Assembly (NCBI RefSeq): GCF_044458865.1
Contig: NZ_JBITIH010000003.1
Span: 62,001-126,000 of the forward strand
Direction of reading: 5' to 3'
Length of the DNA stretch: 64,000 nucleotides
Source: Micromonospora_G sp044458865
GTDB lineage: Bacteria; Actinomycetota; Actinomycetes; Mycobacteriales; Micromonosporaceae
The translations under genes were made by a program, and so were the position numbers. A model generated the notes under the pieces. It had not been told where the DNA came from. It ran no database searches and worked only from the letters and a program-made list of their open reading frames with translations. This document shows, in pieces, positions 32,432-40,316 of this stretch (position 1 is the first letter of the stretch; each line of letters starts with the position of its first letter).

Positions 32432-33436
32432 TCAGTGCGAGCCGACGTCGGCCAACTCCTTGCGGCGGTCCTTCGATGCTTTGAGCAGGCTCGCCACGGT
32501 GGCGATGATCAGCGAACCGAGGATGACGGTGAGGGAGAGCCAGATCGGGATGTGCGGTGCCCAGCCCACGTGCTCGCCGCCGTTGATGAACGGCAGGCTG
32601 TTGTCGGCGAGCGCCTCCAGCACCAGCTTGACCCCGATGAAGCCGAGGACGACCGCCAGCCCGACGTTCAGGTAGACCAGCCGGTCGAGCAGCCCGCCGA
32701 GCAGGAAGTAGAGCTGCCGCAGCCCCATCAGGGCGAAGACGTTGGCGGTGAAGACCAGGTACGGCTCCTTGGTCACGCCGAAGATCGCCGGAATGGAGTC
32801 GAGCGCGAAGATCAGGTCGGTCGTGCCGATCGCGATCAGTACGAGCAGCATCGGGGTGAAGAGCCGGCGACCGGTCTCGCTCATCACGGTCAGCTTGGTG
32901 CCGTTGAACGAGTTCGACAGCGGCAGGTGCCGCTGACTCCACCGGACCAGCGCGTTCTCCTTGACGTCCGCCGCGTCCATCTCCCCCTGCCTGAGGAAGC
33001 TGATCGCGGTGTAGACCAGGAAGGCGCCGAAGATGTAGAAGACCCAGGAGAACTGCGAGACCAGCGCCGAGCCGGCGGCGATGAACCCGCCTCGCATGAC
33101 CAGGGCGAGCACGATGCCGATCAGCAGTACGGTCTGCTGGTACTGCCGGGGTACGGCGAACCGTCCCATGATCACGACAAACACGAAGAGGTTGTCGATC
33201 GAGAGGCTGTACTCGGTCAACCAGCCGATGTAGAACTCACCGGCGAACCTCCCGCCCGAGGTGGCCCAGACCCCCAACCCGAACAGCAGGGCGAGTACGA
33301 CGTAGAAGCCGACCCAGAGGCTCGACTCCCGAATGCTCGGCTCGTGTGGCCGCCGACCAATGATCAACAGGTCGAGCAGGAGCACACCGACCAGCACGAC
33401 GAGCGTGATGATCCAGGTCAGGGCGGAAACGTCCAT
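32432..33436 (-). CDS. TerC-family membrane protein, probable manganese exporter
   Basis: The 334-residue integral membrane protein has about nine hydrophobic helices. The TerC signatures are TEYSLSIDNLFVFVVIM and IAIGTTDLIFALDSIPAIFGVT, whose Asp residues are thought to handle the metal. TerC proteins relatives (Alx, YceF/YkoY) export Mn2+ or load it onto exoenzymes. A yybP-ykoY riboswitch precedes the gene, which supports a manganese role. GGAGG lies 6-7 nt before the ATG at 33436. Confidence 0.93.
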   Translation of the reverse strand: MDVSALTWIITLVVLVGVLLLDLLIIGRRPHEPSIRESSLWVGFYVVLALLFGLGVWATSGGRFAGEFYIGWLTEYSLSIDNLFVFVVIMGRFAVPRQYQQTVLLIGIVLALVMRGGFIAAGSALVSQFSWVFYIFGAFLVYTAISFLRQGEMDAADVKENALVRWSQRHLPLSNSFNGTKLTVMSETGRRLFTPMLLVLIAIGTTDLIFALDSIPAIFGVTKEPYLVFTANVFALMGLRQLYFLLGGLLDRLVYLNVGLAVVLGFIGVKLVLEALADNSLPFINGGEHVGWAPHIPIWLSLTVILGSLIIATVASLLKASKDRRKELADVGSH

Positions 33437-33458
33437 CTAAATCCTCCGGCAGACACGG

Positions 33459-33511
33459 GACATCACCGGCTGACCCGACCCGATTCTGGGGCAGGAACGG
33501 TTGGTGATGTC
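33459..33511 (-). promoter_or_regulatory. Hairpin in the terC leader, candidate expression platform
   Basis: GGTGATGTC (33503-33511 on the plus strand) and its complement GACATCACC (33459-33467) pair over 9 bp. The hairpin lies between the riboswitch and the terC ribosome-binding site. It may switch translation or transcription in response to the aptamer. Confidence 0.45.
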
Positions 33512-33527
33512 GACTCTGGTGACTGTC

Positions 33528-33656
33528 GGAGGTCTTTTCCGCCACCGAGCCGCGGGAGCTTAGCCCCATGGGGTGACCGATGGCGCCGGGTTTCGGCCCG
33601 ACTGGGTCGGACGTCCGCCGTGCTGACGACACCATCGTCGGGGAATACTCCCCTCC
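33528..33656 (-). ncRNA. yybP-ykoY (manganese) riboswitch
   Basis: On the minus strand the RNA starts GGAGG followed by GGAGTA, and ends GGAAAAGA followed by CCTCC. GGAGG and CCTCC (33652-33656 with 33528-33532) form the P1 stem that carries the conserved GGAGTA and AAGA segments. CGTCAGCACG lies in the middle, the counterpart of the conserved GTCAACA segment. The element sits 91 nt before terC, the usual target of this class. It binds Mn2+ and turns on export genes. I rate it by motif and position; no covariance model was run. Confidence 0.85.
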
Positions 33657-33665
33657 TTGCCATCC

Positions 33666-33696
33666 ATTGTTGCCCATCAGCCGCCCCCGGCGTCAA
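33666..33696 (-). promoter_or_regulatory. Candidate promoter of the riboswitch-terC transcript
   Basis: TTGACG (33691-33696) and AACAAT (33666-33671) on the minus strand are 19 nt apart. The expected start, about 33659, is just before the riboswitch P1 stem. Confidence 0.5.
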
Positions 33697-33822
33697 GATT
33701 CCGCTCGGTGACAGCGCCGCGACAAGATCACCTGAGCCGTCCGGAGGCACCGACAACACGCCCACAAAAGCCCGCTGACCAGGCAAAACAGGGACGGGTA
33801 CGGGTTGGGCGGAGAGTTCGGG

Positions 33823-34086
33823 TCAGCGGTCGACCTGAGCGAAATCCCACACGTGCGGTGGACGTGCCACCAGCCGGGCAGGCGGCTCGGGCAGATCCAG
33901 CGGGCTTCCCCGCCACTTGGAGATCACCACGAGCCGGTGGTCGGTGGAGGAGAAGACCTCACTCGACATGTGTAGCGGATGATGATCGAACTCGGGCAGT
34001 GCGTCCTCGGTGACCCAGGCGATCAGGTCGGCGAATCCGGCGGGCTCCGCCCGCGCCTCCCACATCCGCACGATCACGTCCGCCAT
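33823..34086 (-). CDS. Small protein, possibly antibiotic-biosynthesis-monooxygenase-like fold
   Basis: The product has 87 residues from the ATG at 34086. MADVIVRMWEARAEPAGFADLIAWVTEDALP, then VFSSTDHRLVVISKW, has the pattern of a ferredoxin-like dimeric alpha-beta barrel (two strands, helix, two strands). That fold holds many small monooxygenases and heme- or stress-related proteins. No catalytic residue can be named. It lies between tsaD and terC on the same strand, with a repeat-filled gap of 160 nt upstream. Function unknown. Confidence 0.65.
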   Translation of the reverse strand: MADVIVRMWEARAEPAGFADLIAWVTEDALPEFDHHPLHMSSEVFSSTDHRLVVISKWRGSPLDLPEPPARLVARPPHVWDFAQVDR

Positions 34087-34166
34087 CTCCGTTCCCTCTT
34101 TCCCGGCGTGCCGCCGCGAGCCCAACCGGGCGACGATCCGATCGAACGGCTGCGATGCCGCCGGCA

Positions 34167-34266
34167 GACTACACGCCCACCACCGTCGACGACCCGCCCG
34201 ACGATCGACTACACGCCCACCACCGTTGACGACCCGCCCGACGATCGACTACACGCTCACCACGGT
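34167..34266. repeat. 40-bp tandem repeat made from the 3' end of tsaD
   Basis: Two near-identical 40-bp units (34167-34206 and 34207-34246) and a third partial unit (34247-34266) follow each other. The last one contains the tsaD stop codon and last codons (GTGGTGAGCGTG TAG on the minus strand), so the array looks like a local duplication of the gene end. Confidence 0.85.
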
Positions 34267-35295
34267 CAGTGGCAGAGCCGAGTCGGCGGGAAGGTCCAGC
34301 CGGCTCGGCGCGACCCCGGCAGCCACCAGATGTGAACCGAGAGCCGCCACCATCGCGCCGTTGTCCGTACAGAGCTTGGGTCGGGGCACCCGCACCCTGA
34401 TGCCGTACTTCGCGGCGCGCTCCTCGGCCAGCACCCGCAGCCGCGAGTTGGCCGCCACCCCGCCGCCGATCACCAACGTCTCGATACCCCGGCTGCGGCA
34501 GGCGTCGATCGCCTTGGCGGTCAGCACGTCACAGACCGCCTCCTGGAACGAGGCGGCCACGTCGGCGACCGGCACCGGCTCGCCCGCCCGCTGACGGGCC
34601 TCCACCCAACGGGCGACCGCCGTCTTGAGACCGGAGAAGGAGAAGTCGAACCGATGCGCGGCCAGGTCCTTCGGCGCGGTCAGTCCACGCGGGAAGGGGA
34701 TCGCCGAGGCGTCGCCGGCCCGCGCCTCCCGGTCGATCGGCGGTCCGCCGGGGAACGGCAGGCCGAGCAACCGGGCCACCTTGTCGAACGCCTCGCCGGC
34801 GGCGTCGTCGATCGTCGCCCCGAGCGGGGTGACCCCGGTCGCCAGGTCGTCCACCAGCAACAACGACGAGTGGCCACCGGAGACCAGCATGGCGATGGCC
34901 GGCTCCGGCAACGGGCCGTGCTCCAGGGTGTCGACCGCGACATGGGCGGCGAGGTGGTTCACCCCGTACACCGGCTTGTCCGCGGCGACCGCGTAGCCCT
35001 TCGCCGCGGCCACCCCCACCAACAGCGCCCCGGCCAGCCCCGGGCCGGCGGTGACCGCGATCGCGTCGATGTCGGCCAGGGTCACGCCCGCGTCGTCCAG
35101 GGCCCGCTGCATCGTCGGCACCATCGCCTCCAGGTGCGCCCTGCTGGCCACCTCCGGCACCACCCCACCGAACCGGGCATGCTGGTCGACACTGGACGCC
35201 AGCGCGTCGGCGAGCAGGGTGTGGCCGCGTACGATCCCGACCCCGGTCTCGTCGCAGGAGGTCTCGATCCCCAGGATCAGCGGTTCGTCAGCCAT
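34249..35295 (-). CDS. tsaD: tRNA N6-threonylcarbamoyladenosine transferase TsaD
   Basis: It transfers the threonylcarbamoyl group to A37 of ANN-decoding tRNAs. The 348-residue protein begins LILGIETSCDETGVGIV, as in the Kae1/TsaD family. The metal-binding pair is in GVNHLAAHV, and the ATP-binding loop is MLVSGGHSSLL. LCTDNGAMVAALG is the usual C-terminal signature. tsaB and rimI are upstream on the same strand; the start overlaps the rimI stop by 8 nt. tsaE is 2 kb further up. The 3' end has been duplicated into a tandem array. Confidence 0.96.
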   Translation of the reverse strand: MADEPLILGIETSCDETGVGIVRGHTLLADALASSVDQHARFGGVVPEVASRAHLEAMVPTMQRALDDAGVTLADIDAIAVTAGPGLAGALLVGVAAAKGYAVAADKPVYGVNHLAAHVAVDTLEHGPLPEPAIAMLVSGGHSSLLLVDDLATGVTPLGATIDDAAGEAFDKVARLLGLPFPGGPPIDREARAGDASAIPFPRGLTAPKDLAAHRFDFSFSGLKTAVARWVEARQRAGEPVPVADVAASFQEAVCDVLTAKAIDACRSRGIETLVIGGGVAANSRLRVLAEERAAKYGIRVRVPRPKLCTDNGAMVAALGSHLVAAGVAPSRLDLPADSALPLTVVSV

Positions 35296-35725
35296 CTCGC
35301 ATCATCACCAGCGCGTCGGTGTTGCTCGGTTGGTAGTAGCCACGGCGGATGCCGACCGGCTCGAAGCCGTACGCCGCGTAGAGCTTCTGGGCACCGGCGT
35401 TGTCCACCGCCACCTCCAGCAGGGTCTTGCGTACGCCGCGCCGGCCCGCCTCGGCGAGCAGCGCCTCCAGCAGCGCCCGGCCGACACCGCCGCGCTGGGC
35501 GTCCCGGCGGACCGCGATGTTCTGCACCCAGGACTCGTCCGGCGTCACCGCCAGCCCGGCGTAACCGATCAACACGCCTTCGTCGTCCAGCGCCACCAGG
35601 TAGTGGTGCCCGTTCGCCAGCTCACTCCAGAACATGCCCGGTGACCACTGCTCGGGACCGAACAGGTCGGCCTCGATCGCCAGCACGTCGTCAATGTGCC
35701 ACCAGCGGAACCGGGTCAGGATCAC
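35288..35725 (-). CDS. rimI: Ribosomal-protein-alanine N-acetyltransferase
   Basis: The 145-residue GNAT enzyme acetylates the N terminus of ribosomal protein S18 in the family's best-known case. The acetyl-CoA loop is NIAVRRDAQRGGVGRALLEALLAEA, and KLYAAYGFEPVGIRRGYYQ, which ends in TDALVM, is the RimI type. GTG 35725 overlaps the tsaB stop (GTGA); the end overlaps tsaD by 8 nt. The order tsaB-rimI-tsaD is common in actinobacteria. Confidence 0.93.
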   Translation of the reverse strand: MILTRFRWWHIDDVLAIEADLFGPEQWSPGMFWSELANGHHYLVALDDEGVLIGYAGLAVTPDESWVQNIAVRRDAQRGGVGRALLEALLAEAGRRGVRKTLLEVAVDNAGAQKLYAAYGFEPVGIRRGYYQPSNTDALVMMRDG

Positions 35726-36435
35726 GGCAGCACCGACTTGTGCACGGTCGCCGCCACCGCGTCCGGGCGCCGCAGGTAGAGCGGGACCAGTGACTCGCCC
35801 GGCGCACCGGCGCGGATCCGCTCGGCGGCGAGTTCGGCCAGCGCGTACGGCGACGGGTACGTCGGCTCGGGCAGCACCGGCAGGGCCAGCGTCTCGGCGT
35901 ACCGCTGGGCTCCCTCGCCCACCGCGAGCGTCGCGCCCCACTCGGCCATCCGCCCGGCCACCGCCGCTGGCGCGTCGACGGCCGGCCCGGCCACCCGATC
36001 ACCCGAGGCGTCGAAGAGCGCCCAGTAGATCTCCCGACGGCGAGCGTCGGAGGCGACCAGCACCCGCCGACCCGTGCCGGGCTCCCGGCTCGGTTCCGCC
36101 TCCCGACCGAGCACGGCCTCCCGACCGAGCGCGTCGAGGGAACCGACACCGTAGGTCGGAATGGCGAGCACCTGGCCCATGGTCGCCGCGGTCACCAGGC
36201 CGACCCGCAGGCCCGTGAAGGGCCCGGGGCCGAGCCCGGCGACGATCGCGGCCAGATCGGCCGGACGTGCACCGGCCTCAGCCAGCACCGCTTCGATCTG
36301 CGGGGCGAGCAGTTCACCGTGGGCACGGGCATCGACCGTGCGACGCTCGGCGCGGAGCACGACCCCGTGGGTCGTCACCTCCGCCAGCGCCGCGGTCACC
36401 GCCGGAGTCGACGAGTCCACCACGAGTACGAGCAC
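35722..36435 (-). CDS. tsaB: tRNA threonylcarbamoyladenosine biosynthesis protein TsaB
   Basis: The 237-residue paralogue of TsaD works as its partner in the t6A complex and has no catalytic site of its own. It begins LVLVVDSSTPAVTAAL and has GARPADLAAIVAGLGPGPFTGLRVGLVTAATMG, the typical TsaB block. It is followed by rimI and tsaD in a coupled set; ung lies 74 nt upstream. Confidence 0.93.
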   Translation of the reverse strand: MLVLVVDSSTPAVTAALAEVTTHGVVLRAERRTVDARAHGELLAPQIEAVLAEAGARPADLAAIVAGLGPGPFTGLRVGLVTAATMGQVLAIPTYGVGSLDALGREAVLGREAEPSREPGTGRRVLVASDARRREIYWALFDASGDRVAGPAVDAPAAVAGRMAEWGATLAVGEGAQRYAETLALPVLPEPTYPSPYALAELAAERIRAGAPGESLVPLYLRRPDAVAATVHKSVLP

Positions 36436-36509
36436 CCCAGAACCCTAGCCCGACCCTGATCACCGCCCGTCACGGCCCGGCCGGTGCACGACCGCCGATC
36501 CGACCAGGG

Positions 36510-37196
36510 TCAGGCAGCCGTCCGCTCCCAGTCGATGGTGGGCAGGCCAGCGTCGGCGAGCGCCTTGTTCGCCGCACTGAACGGACGGCTGCCGAGGAAC
36601 CCGCGCGGGTTCATCGGGCTGGGGTGACCCGCCTCCAGCACCACGTGCGCCGGGTTCGTCACCAGCGCCCGCTTCTTGCGCGCGTAACCACCCCAGAGCA
36701 GGAAGACCACCCGCTCCGAGCGGGCGTCCAGCGCCCGGATGGTGGCGTCGGTGAACTCCTCCCAGCCCCTGTTCGCGTGCGAACCCGGGGTGGCCTGCCG
36801 GACCGTGAGTACGGCGTTGAGCAGCAGCACCCCCTGGGCCGCCCAGCCGGAGAGGTTGCCGCCGCGCGGCGCCGGCACGCTCAGGTCCTCGGCCAGTTCC
36901 TTGAAGACGTTGCGCAACGACGGCGGGACCGACACCCGCTCGCGGACGCTGAAGCTCAGCCCGTGGGCCTGGCCCGCCTTGTGGTACGGGTCCTGCCCCA
37001 GGATCAGCACCCGACAGTCCTGCGGCGCGCAGAGCCGGTAGGCCGAGAAGAGGTCCTCGACCGGCGGGAAGACGGTCTGGGTGGCGTATTCGTCGGCCAC
37101 GAACTTGGCCAGTTCGGCGGTGCGGGCCGGGTCCAGGTGCGGCTCCAGCACCGTGCGCCACTCCGACGGGAGGAGGGCGGGCAGATCGAGGGTCAT
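36510..37196 (-). CDS. ung: Uracil-DNA glycosylase, family 1
   Basis: It removes uracil from DNA by base excision. The 228-residue protein has the water-activating loop ILGQDPYHKAGQAHGLSFSV with the catalytic Asp, and the leucine-loop region GHPSPMNPRGFLGSRPFS with the catalytic His. LLLNAVLTVR is also typical of family 1. It lies between tsaB and tsaE, interrupting the t6A genes. A palindromic repeat (copy D) lies about 70 nt upstream of its start. Confidence 0.95.
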   Translation of the reverse strand: MTLDLPALLPSEWRTVLEPHLDPARTAELAKFVADEYATQTVFPPVEDLFSAYRLCAPQDCRVLILGQDPYHKAGQAHGLSFSVRERVSVPPSLRNVFKELAEDLSVPAPRGGNLSGWAAQGVLLLNAVLTVRQATPGSHANRGWEEFTDATIRALDARSERVVFLLWGGYARKKRALVTNPAHVVLEAGHPSPMNPRGFLGSRPFSAANKALADAGLPTIDWERTAA

Positions 37197-37262
37197 CGAA
37201 AACCTTCCGGATCGGTCAAACGCTCGCCCGCACTCTAGAAGTCCCCTACGACAGCACGCGAG

Positions 37263-37314
37263 TAAGGAAGGGCCCCTTGTTATCGCATTCGGTAGAGGAA
37301 GGGCCCCTTGTTAA
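37263..37314. repeat. Palindromic repeat copy D, direct-repeat arrangement
   Basis: The half-unit TAAGGAAGGGCCCCTTGTTA at 37263-37282 recurs nearly unchanged at 37295-37314 in the same direction, so this copy has lost or never had the inverted arrangement. Its first 31 nt are identical to those of copy A. It lies between tsaE (stop 37375) and ung (start 37196). Confidence 0.85.
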
Positions 37315-37316
37315 CC

Positions 37317-37337
37317 CCGGCCGGTTAACCCGGCCGG
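37317..37337 (-). terminator. Hairpin after tsaE
   Basis: CCGGCCGG (37317-37324) pairs with 37330-37337 around a 5-nt loop, 38 nt after the tsaE stop. Together with copy D it probably ends the alr-hydrolase-tsaE message. Confidence 0.5.
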
Positions 37338-37374
37338 CGGGGAGCGGCGGCGGGAGGCGGGGCAGCGAGGGGGC

Positions 37375-37926
37375 TCAGGTGAGGGTGGCCAGGCGGTCGA
37401 CCCAGTCTCCACCGACCGGGACCAGCTCGACCAGCCGGGAGTCGTCGTCCCGCCGGTCGATCCGGACCCGCAGGTGCGCGTCGACCAACTGCTCGACCAT
37501 ACCCTCGCCCCACTCGACCACGGTGACGGCGTCGTCCACCGACGCGTCCAGGTCCAGGTCGTCGATCTCGGCCCGCGGGTCGACCGCGTCGCCGAGGCGG
37601 TACGCGTCGGCGTGCACCAGCGCCGGCTTGCCGCTCGCCGGCCCGGGGCGGTGCACCCGGGCGATCACGAAGGTGGGTGAGGTGACGTCGCCGAGTACGC
37701 CGAGGCCGGCACCGATCCCCTGGGTCAGCGCGGTCTTCCCCGCGCCGAGCGGCCCGGTGAGCACCAGCAGGTCACCGGCGCGCAGCAGGGTGGCGAGCCG
37801 TCGCCCGAAGGCCCGGGTCTCCTCCACGGTGGAAAGTTCGACGACCGGAAAGACAGGGGCGTCCGGAGCGGCGGAGGCAGGCCGGGGGGCGGGGGCCGCC
37901 GGGACGGTCGGGTCAACCACGTTCAT
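37375..37926 (-). CDS. tsaE: tRNA t6A biosynthesis ATPase TsaE
   Basis: This is the 183-residue ATPase that resets the TsaB-TsaD complex. The P-loop is LTGPLGAGKTALTQGIGAGLG, switch SPTFVIAR follows, and HADAYRL and VVEWGEGM are TsaE hallmarks. The first 28 residues are Pro/Ala-rich and not conserved. Its ATG overlaps the stop of the alpha/beta hydrolase (ATGA), so alr, hydrolase and tsaE form one coupled operon. Confidence 0.94.
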   Translation of the reverse strand: MNVVDPTVPAAPAPRPASAAPDAPVFPVVELSTVEETRAFGRRLATLLRAGDLLVLTGPLGAGKTALTQGIGAGLGVLGDVTSPTFVIARVHRPGPASGKPALVHADAYRLGDAVDPRAEIDDLDLDASVDDAVTVVEWGEGMVEQLVDAHLRVRIDRRDDDSRLVELVPVGGDWVDRLATLT

Positions 37927-39038
37927 CGGGCCAGTCTGTCAAGAAAGTCGAGCAGGGCCGCATTGACCTCGTCCGCGTGCTCAAGCATCACCACGTGGCC
38001 CCCGTCGGGGACCTTGACGTACTCGGCGTCGGGCAGCCGGCGCAGGATCTCCTCCGAGTGGGTCACCGGAGTGATCATGTCCTGGTCGCCGACGATGACC
38101 AGGGTCGGCGTGTTCTTCAGCGCCATCAGGGCCGGGTAACGGGCGTGGGTGTAGAGCGTCCGCAGGTAGCGGGCGACGGTCTCGGCCGAGGTGCCGGCGT
38201 TCATCCGCTCGACGTACGACACCAGTGCGGGGCTCGGGTTCGAGGTGCCGAAGCCGTACCGGCGGGTGAGCAGCCAGGCCATGTTGGCGGAGGCCTTCCG
38301 GGCCCGGTCGATCATGCCGCCGGTGAGTTTGGTGGCGTTGTTGACCAGCGGCAGGAGCGGGGTGCCGAGCCGCCCGATGATGGCCGGCAGACCGATCTTC
38401 GTCTCCTCCAGCAGTCCACCGGAGGTGGCCATCAGCACGGTACCGACGACCCTGCTGTCGAACATCTCCGGATACCGCTCGGCGAACGCCATGATGGTCA
38501 TACCGCCCATCGAGTGCCCTACCAGCACAAGCGGACCCTCGGGCACCAGTTGGTCGATGACCGAGCGGAGCGTCTCGCCGAGCGCTGGCAGCTCGTACTC
38601 GCCCGTTTCGAGTTTTCCGGAGCGGCCGTGACCGGGCTGGTCGTAGAAGAGCAGGCGATGCTCCCCGCGCTCGGCGACGGCCTTGCGCTGGAAGTGGAAG
38701 GTGCCCATGTCGAGGCAGAAGCCGTGCACGAAGACCACGGTCGGCCGGGGCGGGGCGTCCGGATCGGTCACCTCGACCAGTTCGACGTGGATGTCGGTGC
38801 CGTCCGCCGTCTCGACGGTGCACGCGCTGTCGTACGGCAACTCCCCGAAATCCTCCTCCGCGTACGGGTCGCCCGGTACCGCCTTCGCACGGCGTACCAC
38901 GGCCCGTTCGGCGGCCAGTCCGGCGGCCACCCCGGCCGCGGCGACACCGACCGCCGCGCCGACGATCCCGACCGCCCTGGCCAGCCCGGAACGGGGTACG
39001 CCCCGACTCAGCCTGCCCCGGATACCCGCTCGGCTCAT
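37923..39038 (-). CDS. Alpha/beta hydrolase with membrane-associated N terminus
   Basis: The 371-residue serine hydrolase has a basic N terminus and a hydrophobic segment (about residues 20-45, GIVGAAVGVAAAGVAAGLAA). The catalytic domain follows: oxyanion block VVFVHGFCLDMG, nucleophile Ser in VGHSMGGMTIM, Asp in IVGDQDMITP, and His in PDGGHVVMLEH. The substrate is unknown. It overlaps alr upstream and tsaE downstream by ATGA; this alr-hydrolase-tsaE order is common in actinobacteria. Confidence 0.92.
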   Translation of the reverse strand: MSRAGIRGRLSRGVPRSGLARAVGIVGAAVGVAAAGVAAGLAAERAVVRRAKAVPGDPYAEEDFGELPYDSACTVETADGTDIHVELVEVTDPDAPPRPTVVFVHGFCLDMGTFHFQRKAVAERGEHRLLFYDQPGHGRSGKLETGEYELPALGETLRSVIDQLVPEGPLVLVGHSMGGMTIMAFAERYPEMFDSRVVGTVLMATSGGLLEETKIGLPAIIGRLGTPLLPLVNNATKLTGGMIDRARKASANMAWLLTRRYGFGTSNPSPALVSYVERMNAGTSAETVARYLRTLYTHARYPALMALKNTPTLVIVGDQDMITPVTHSEEILRRLPDAEYVKVPDGGHVVMLEHADEVNAALLDFLDRLAR

Positions 39039-40228
39039 CGGGACACCTCGGGCGTCACGGACACCGCCTCGGCGGCTCCGGCGAGCGGGGTCGCGGACGG
39101 CGGCGCGACCGGAACCGGCGCCCCGTCGTAGACCCGGGGCACCCGGACGCCCCCGAACCGGGTCACGATCTCGTAGTTGATCGTGTCGGCGGCCTCGGCC
39201 CAGTCGTCGGCGGTGGGTGCGCCGTCGCTCCCGTCGCCGAAGAGGGTGACCACGTCGCCGGCGGCCACCGGGTCGTCGCCGCAGTCGAGCACGAACTGGT
39301 CCATGCAGACCCGGCCGGCGACCCGGCGGACCCGCCCGGCGACCTGGACCGGACCGGCGTTGGAGGCGTGCCGGGGCACTCCGTCGGCGTAACCGAGCGG
39401 CACCACGGCCAGGGTGGTCTCGCGCTCGGTGACGTAGGTGTGGCCGTACGAGACGCCGGTGCCGGCCGGCACCCGCTTGGTCAGCATCACCCGGGCGCGG
39501 GCGGTCATCGCCGGCCGGAGGCCGTACTGCTCACCGGCGATCGGCGAGAGACCGTAGACGGAGACCCCGGGACGGACCAGGTCGAAGTGGGTGTCCCGGC
39601 GGGTGAGGGTGGCGGCCGAGTTGGCCAGGTGCCGGTAGCGCGGCCGGATCCCGACGCGCTCGGCGAGGGCGAGCGCCTCGTGGAAGACGGCGAGCTGCCG
39701 GTCGACCGTGGGGTGGCCGGGGGCGTCGGCGTGGACGAAGTGGCTCCACACCCCGACGACCTCGATCAACCCGTCGGCCTCGGCCTTGGCCGCCGCCTCG
39801 ACCAGCGCAGGCCAGTCGTCGATGGTCGCGCCACCTCGGGAGAGGCCCGTGTCGATCTTGACGTGGACCCGGGCCGGGCGCCCGGCGAACCGGCTCGCGG
39901 TGATCATCTCGCCGAGCTGGTCCAGGCTGGCCGCACCGAGGTCGACACCAGCCACCAGCCCTTCGTGCAACGGCACCCCGGGCGGAAGCAACCAGGCCAG
40001 CACCGGCGCGGTGATCCCCGACCGGCGCAGGGTCAGCGCCTCGTCCAGGGTGCAGACGCCAAGCCAGTCGGCTCCGGCGTCCAGCGCCGCGTACGCCGCC
40101 GGCAACATGCCGTGGCCGTACCCGTCGCCCTTCACCACCGCCATCAACTCGGCGTCCGTCCCGGCGCGCAGCCGGGACACGTTCTCCCGGATCGCATCAA
40201 GATCGACACGCAGTTCAGCCTGCCACAT
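39035..40228 (-). CDS. alr: Alanine racemase
   Basis: It interconverts L- and D-alanine with PLP, supplying D-alanine for peptidoglycan. The 397-residue protein has the PLP Lys in AVVKGDGYGHG (Lys39-type position) and the catalytic Tyr region in VSYGHTYVTERETTLAVVPLGYADGVPR. VCMDQFVLD is also typical. It starts the coupled alr-hydrolase-tsaE set; nnr ends 88 nt upstream. Confidence 0.96.
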   Translation of the reverse strand: MWQAELRVDLDAIRENVSRLRAGTDAELMAVVKGDGYGHGMLPAAYAALDAGADWLGVCTLDEALTLRRSGITAPVLAWLLPPGVPLHEGLVAGVDLGAASLDQLGEMITASRFAGRPARVHVKIDTGLSRGGATIDDWPALVEAAAKAEADGLIEVVGVWSHFVHADAPGHPTVDRQLAVFHEALALAERVGIRPRYRHLANSAATLTRRDTHFDLVRPGVSVYGLSPIAGEQYGLRPAMTARARVMLTKRVPAGTGVSYGHTYVTERETTLAVVPLGYADGVPRHASNAGPVQVAGRVRRVAGRVCMDQFVLDCGDDPVAAGDVVTLFGDGSDGAPTADDWAEAADTINYEIVTRFGGVRVPRVYDGAPVPVAPPSATPLAGAAEAVSVTPEVSR

Positions 40229-40316
40229 GAGGCCAGACTACTGATGAGGATCAGGATGGGGACCGGACAACCGGCCGGCGACACCGGTCAGGTCGCCACG
40301 CCTCCCCGGGTCCCGC

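Noticed and set aside
34167..34266. CRISPR array
   Set aside because: The units are contiguous tandem copies with no spacers, and no cas gene is present.
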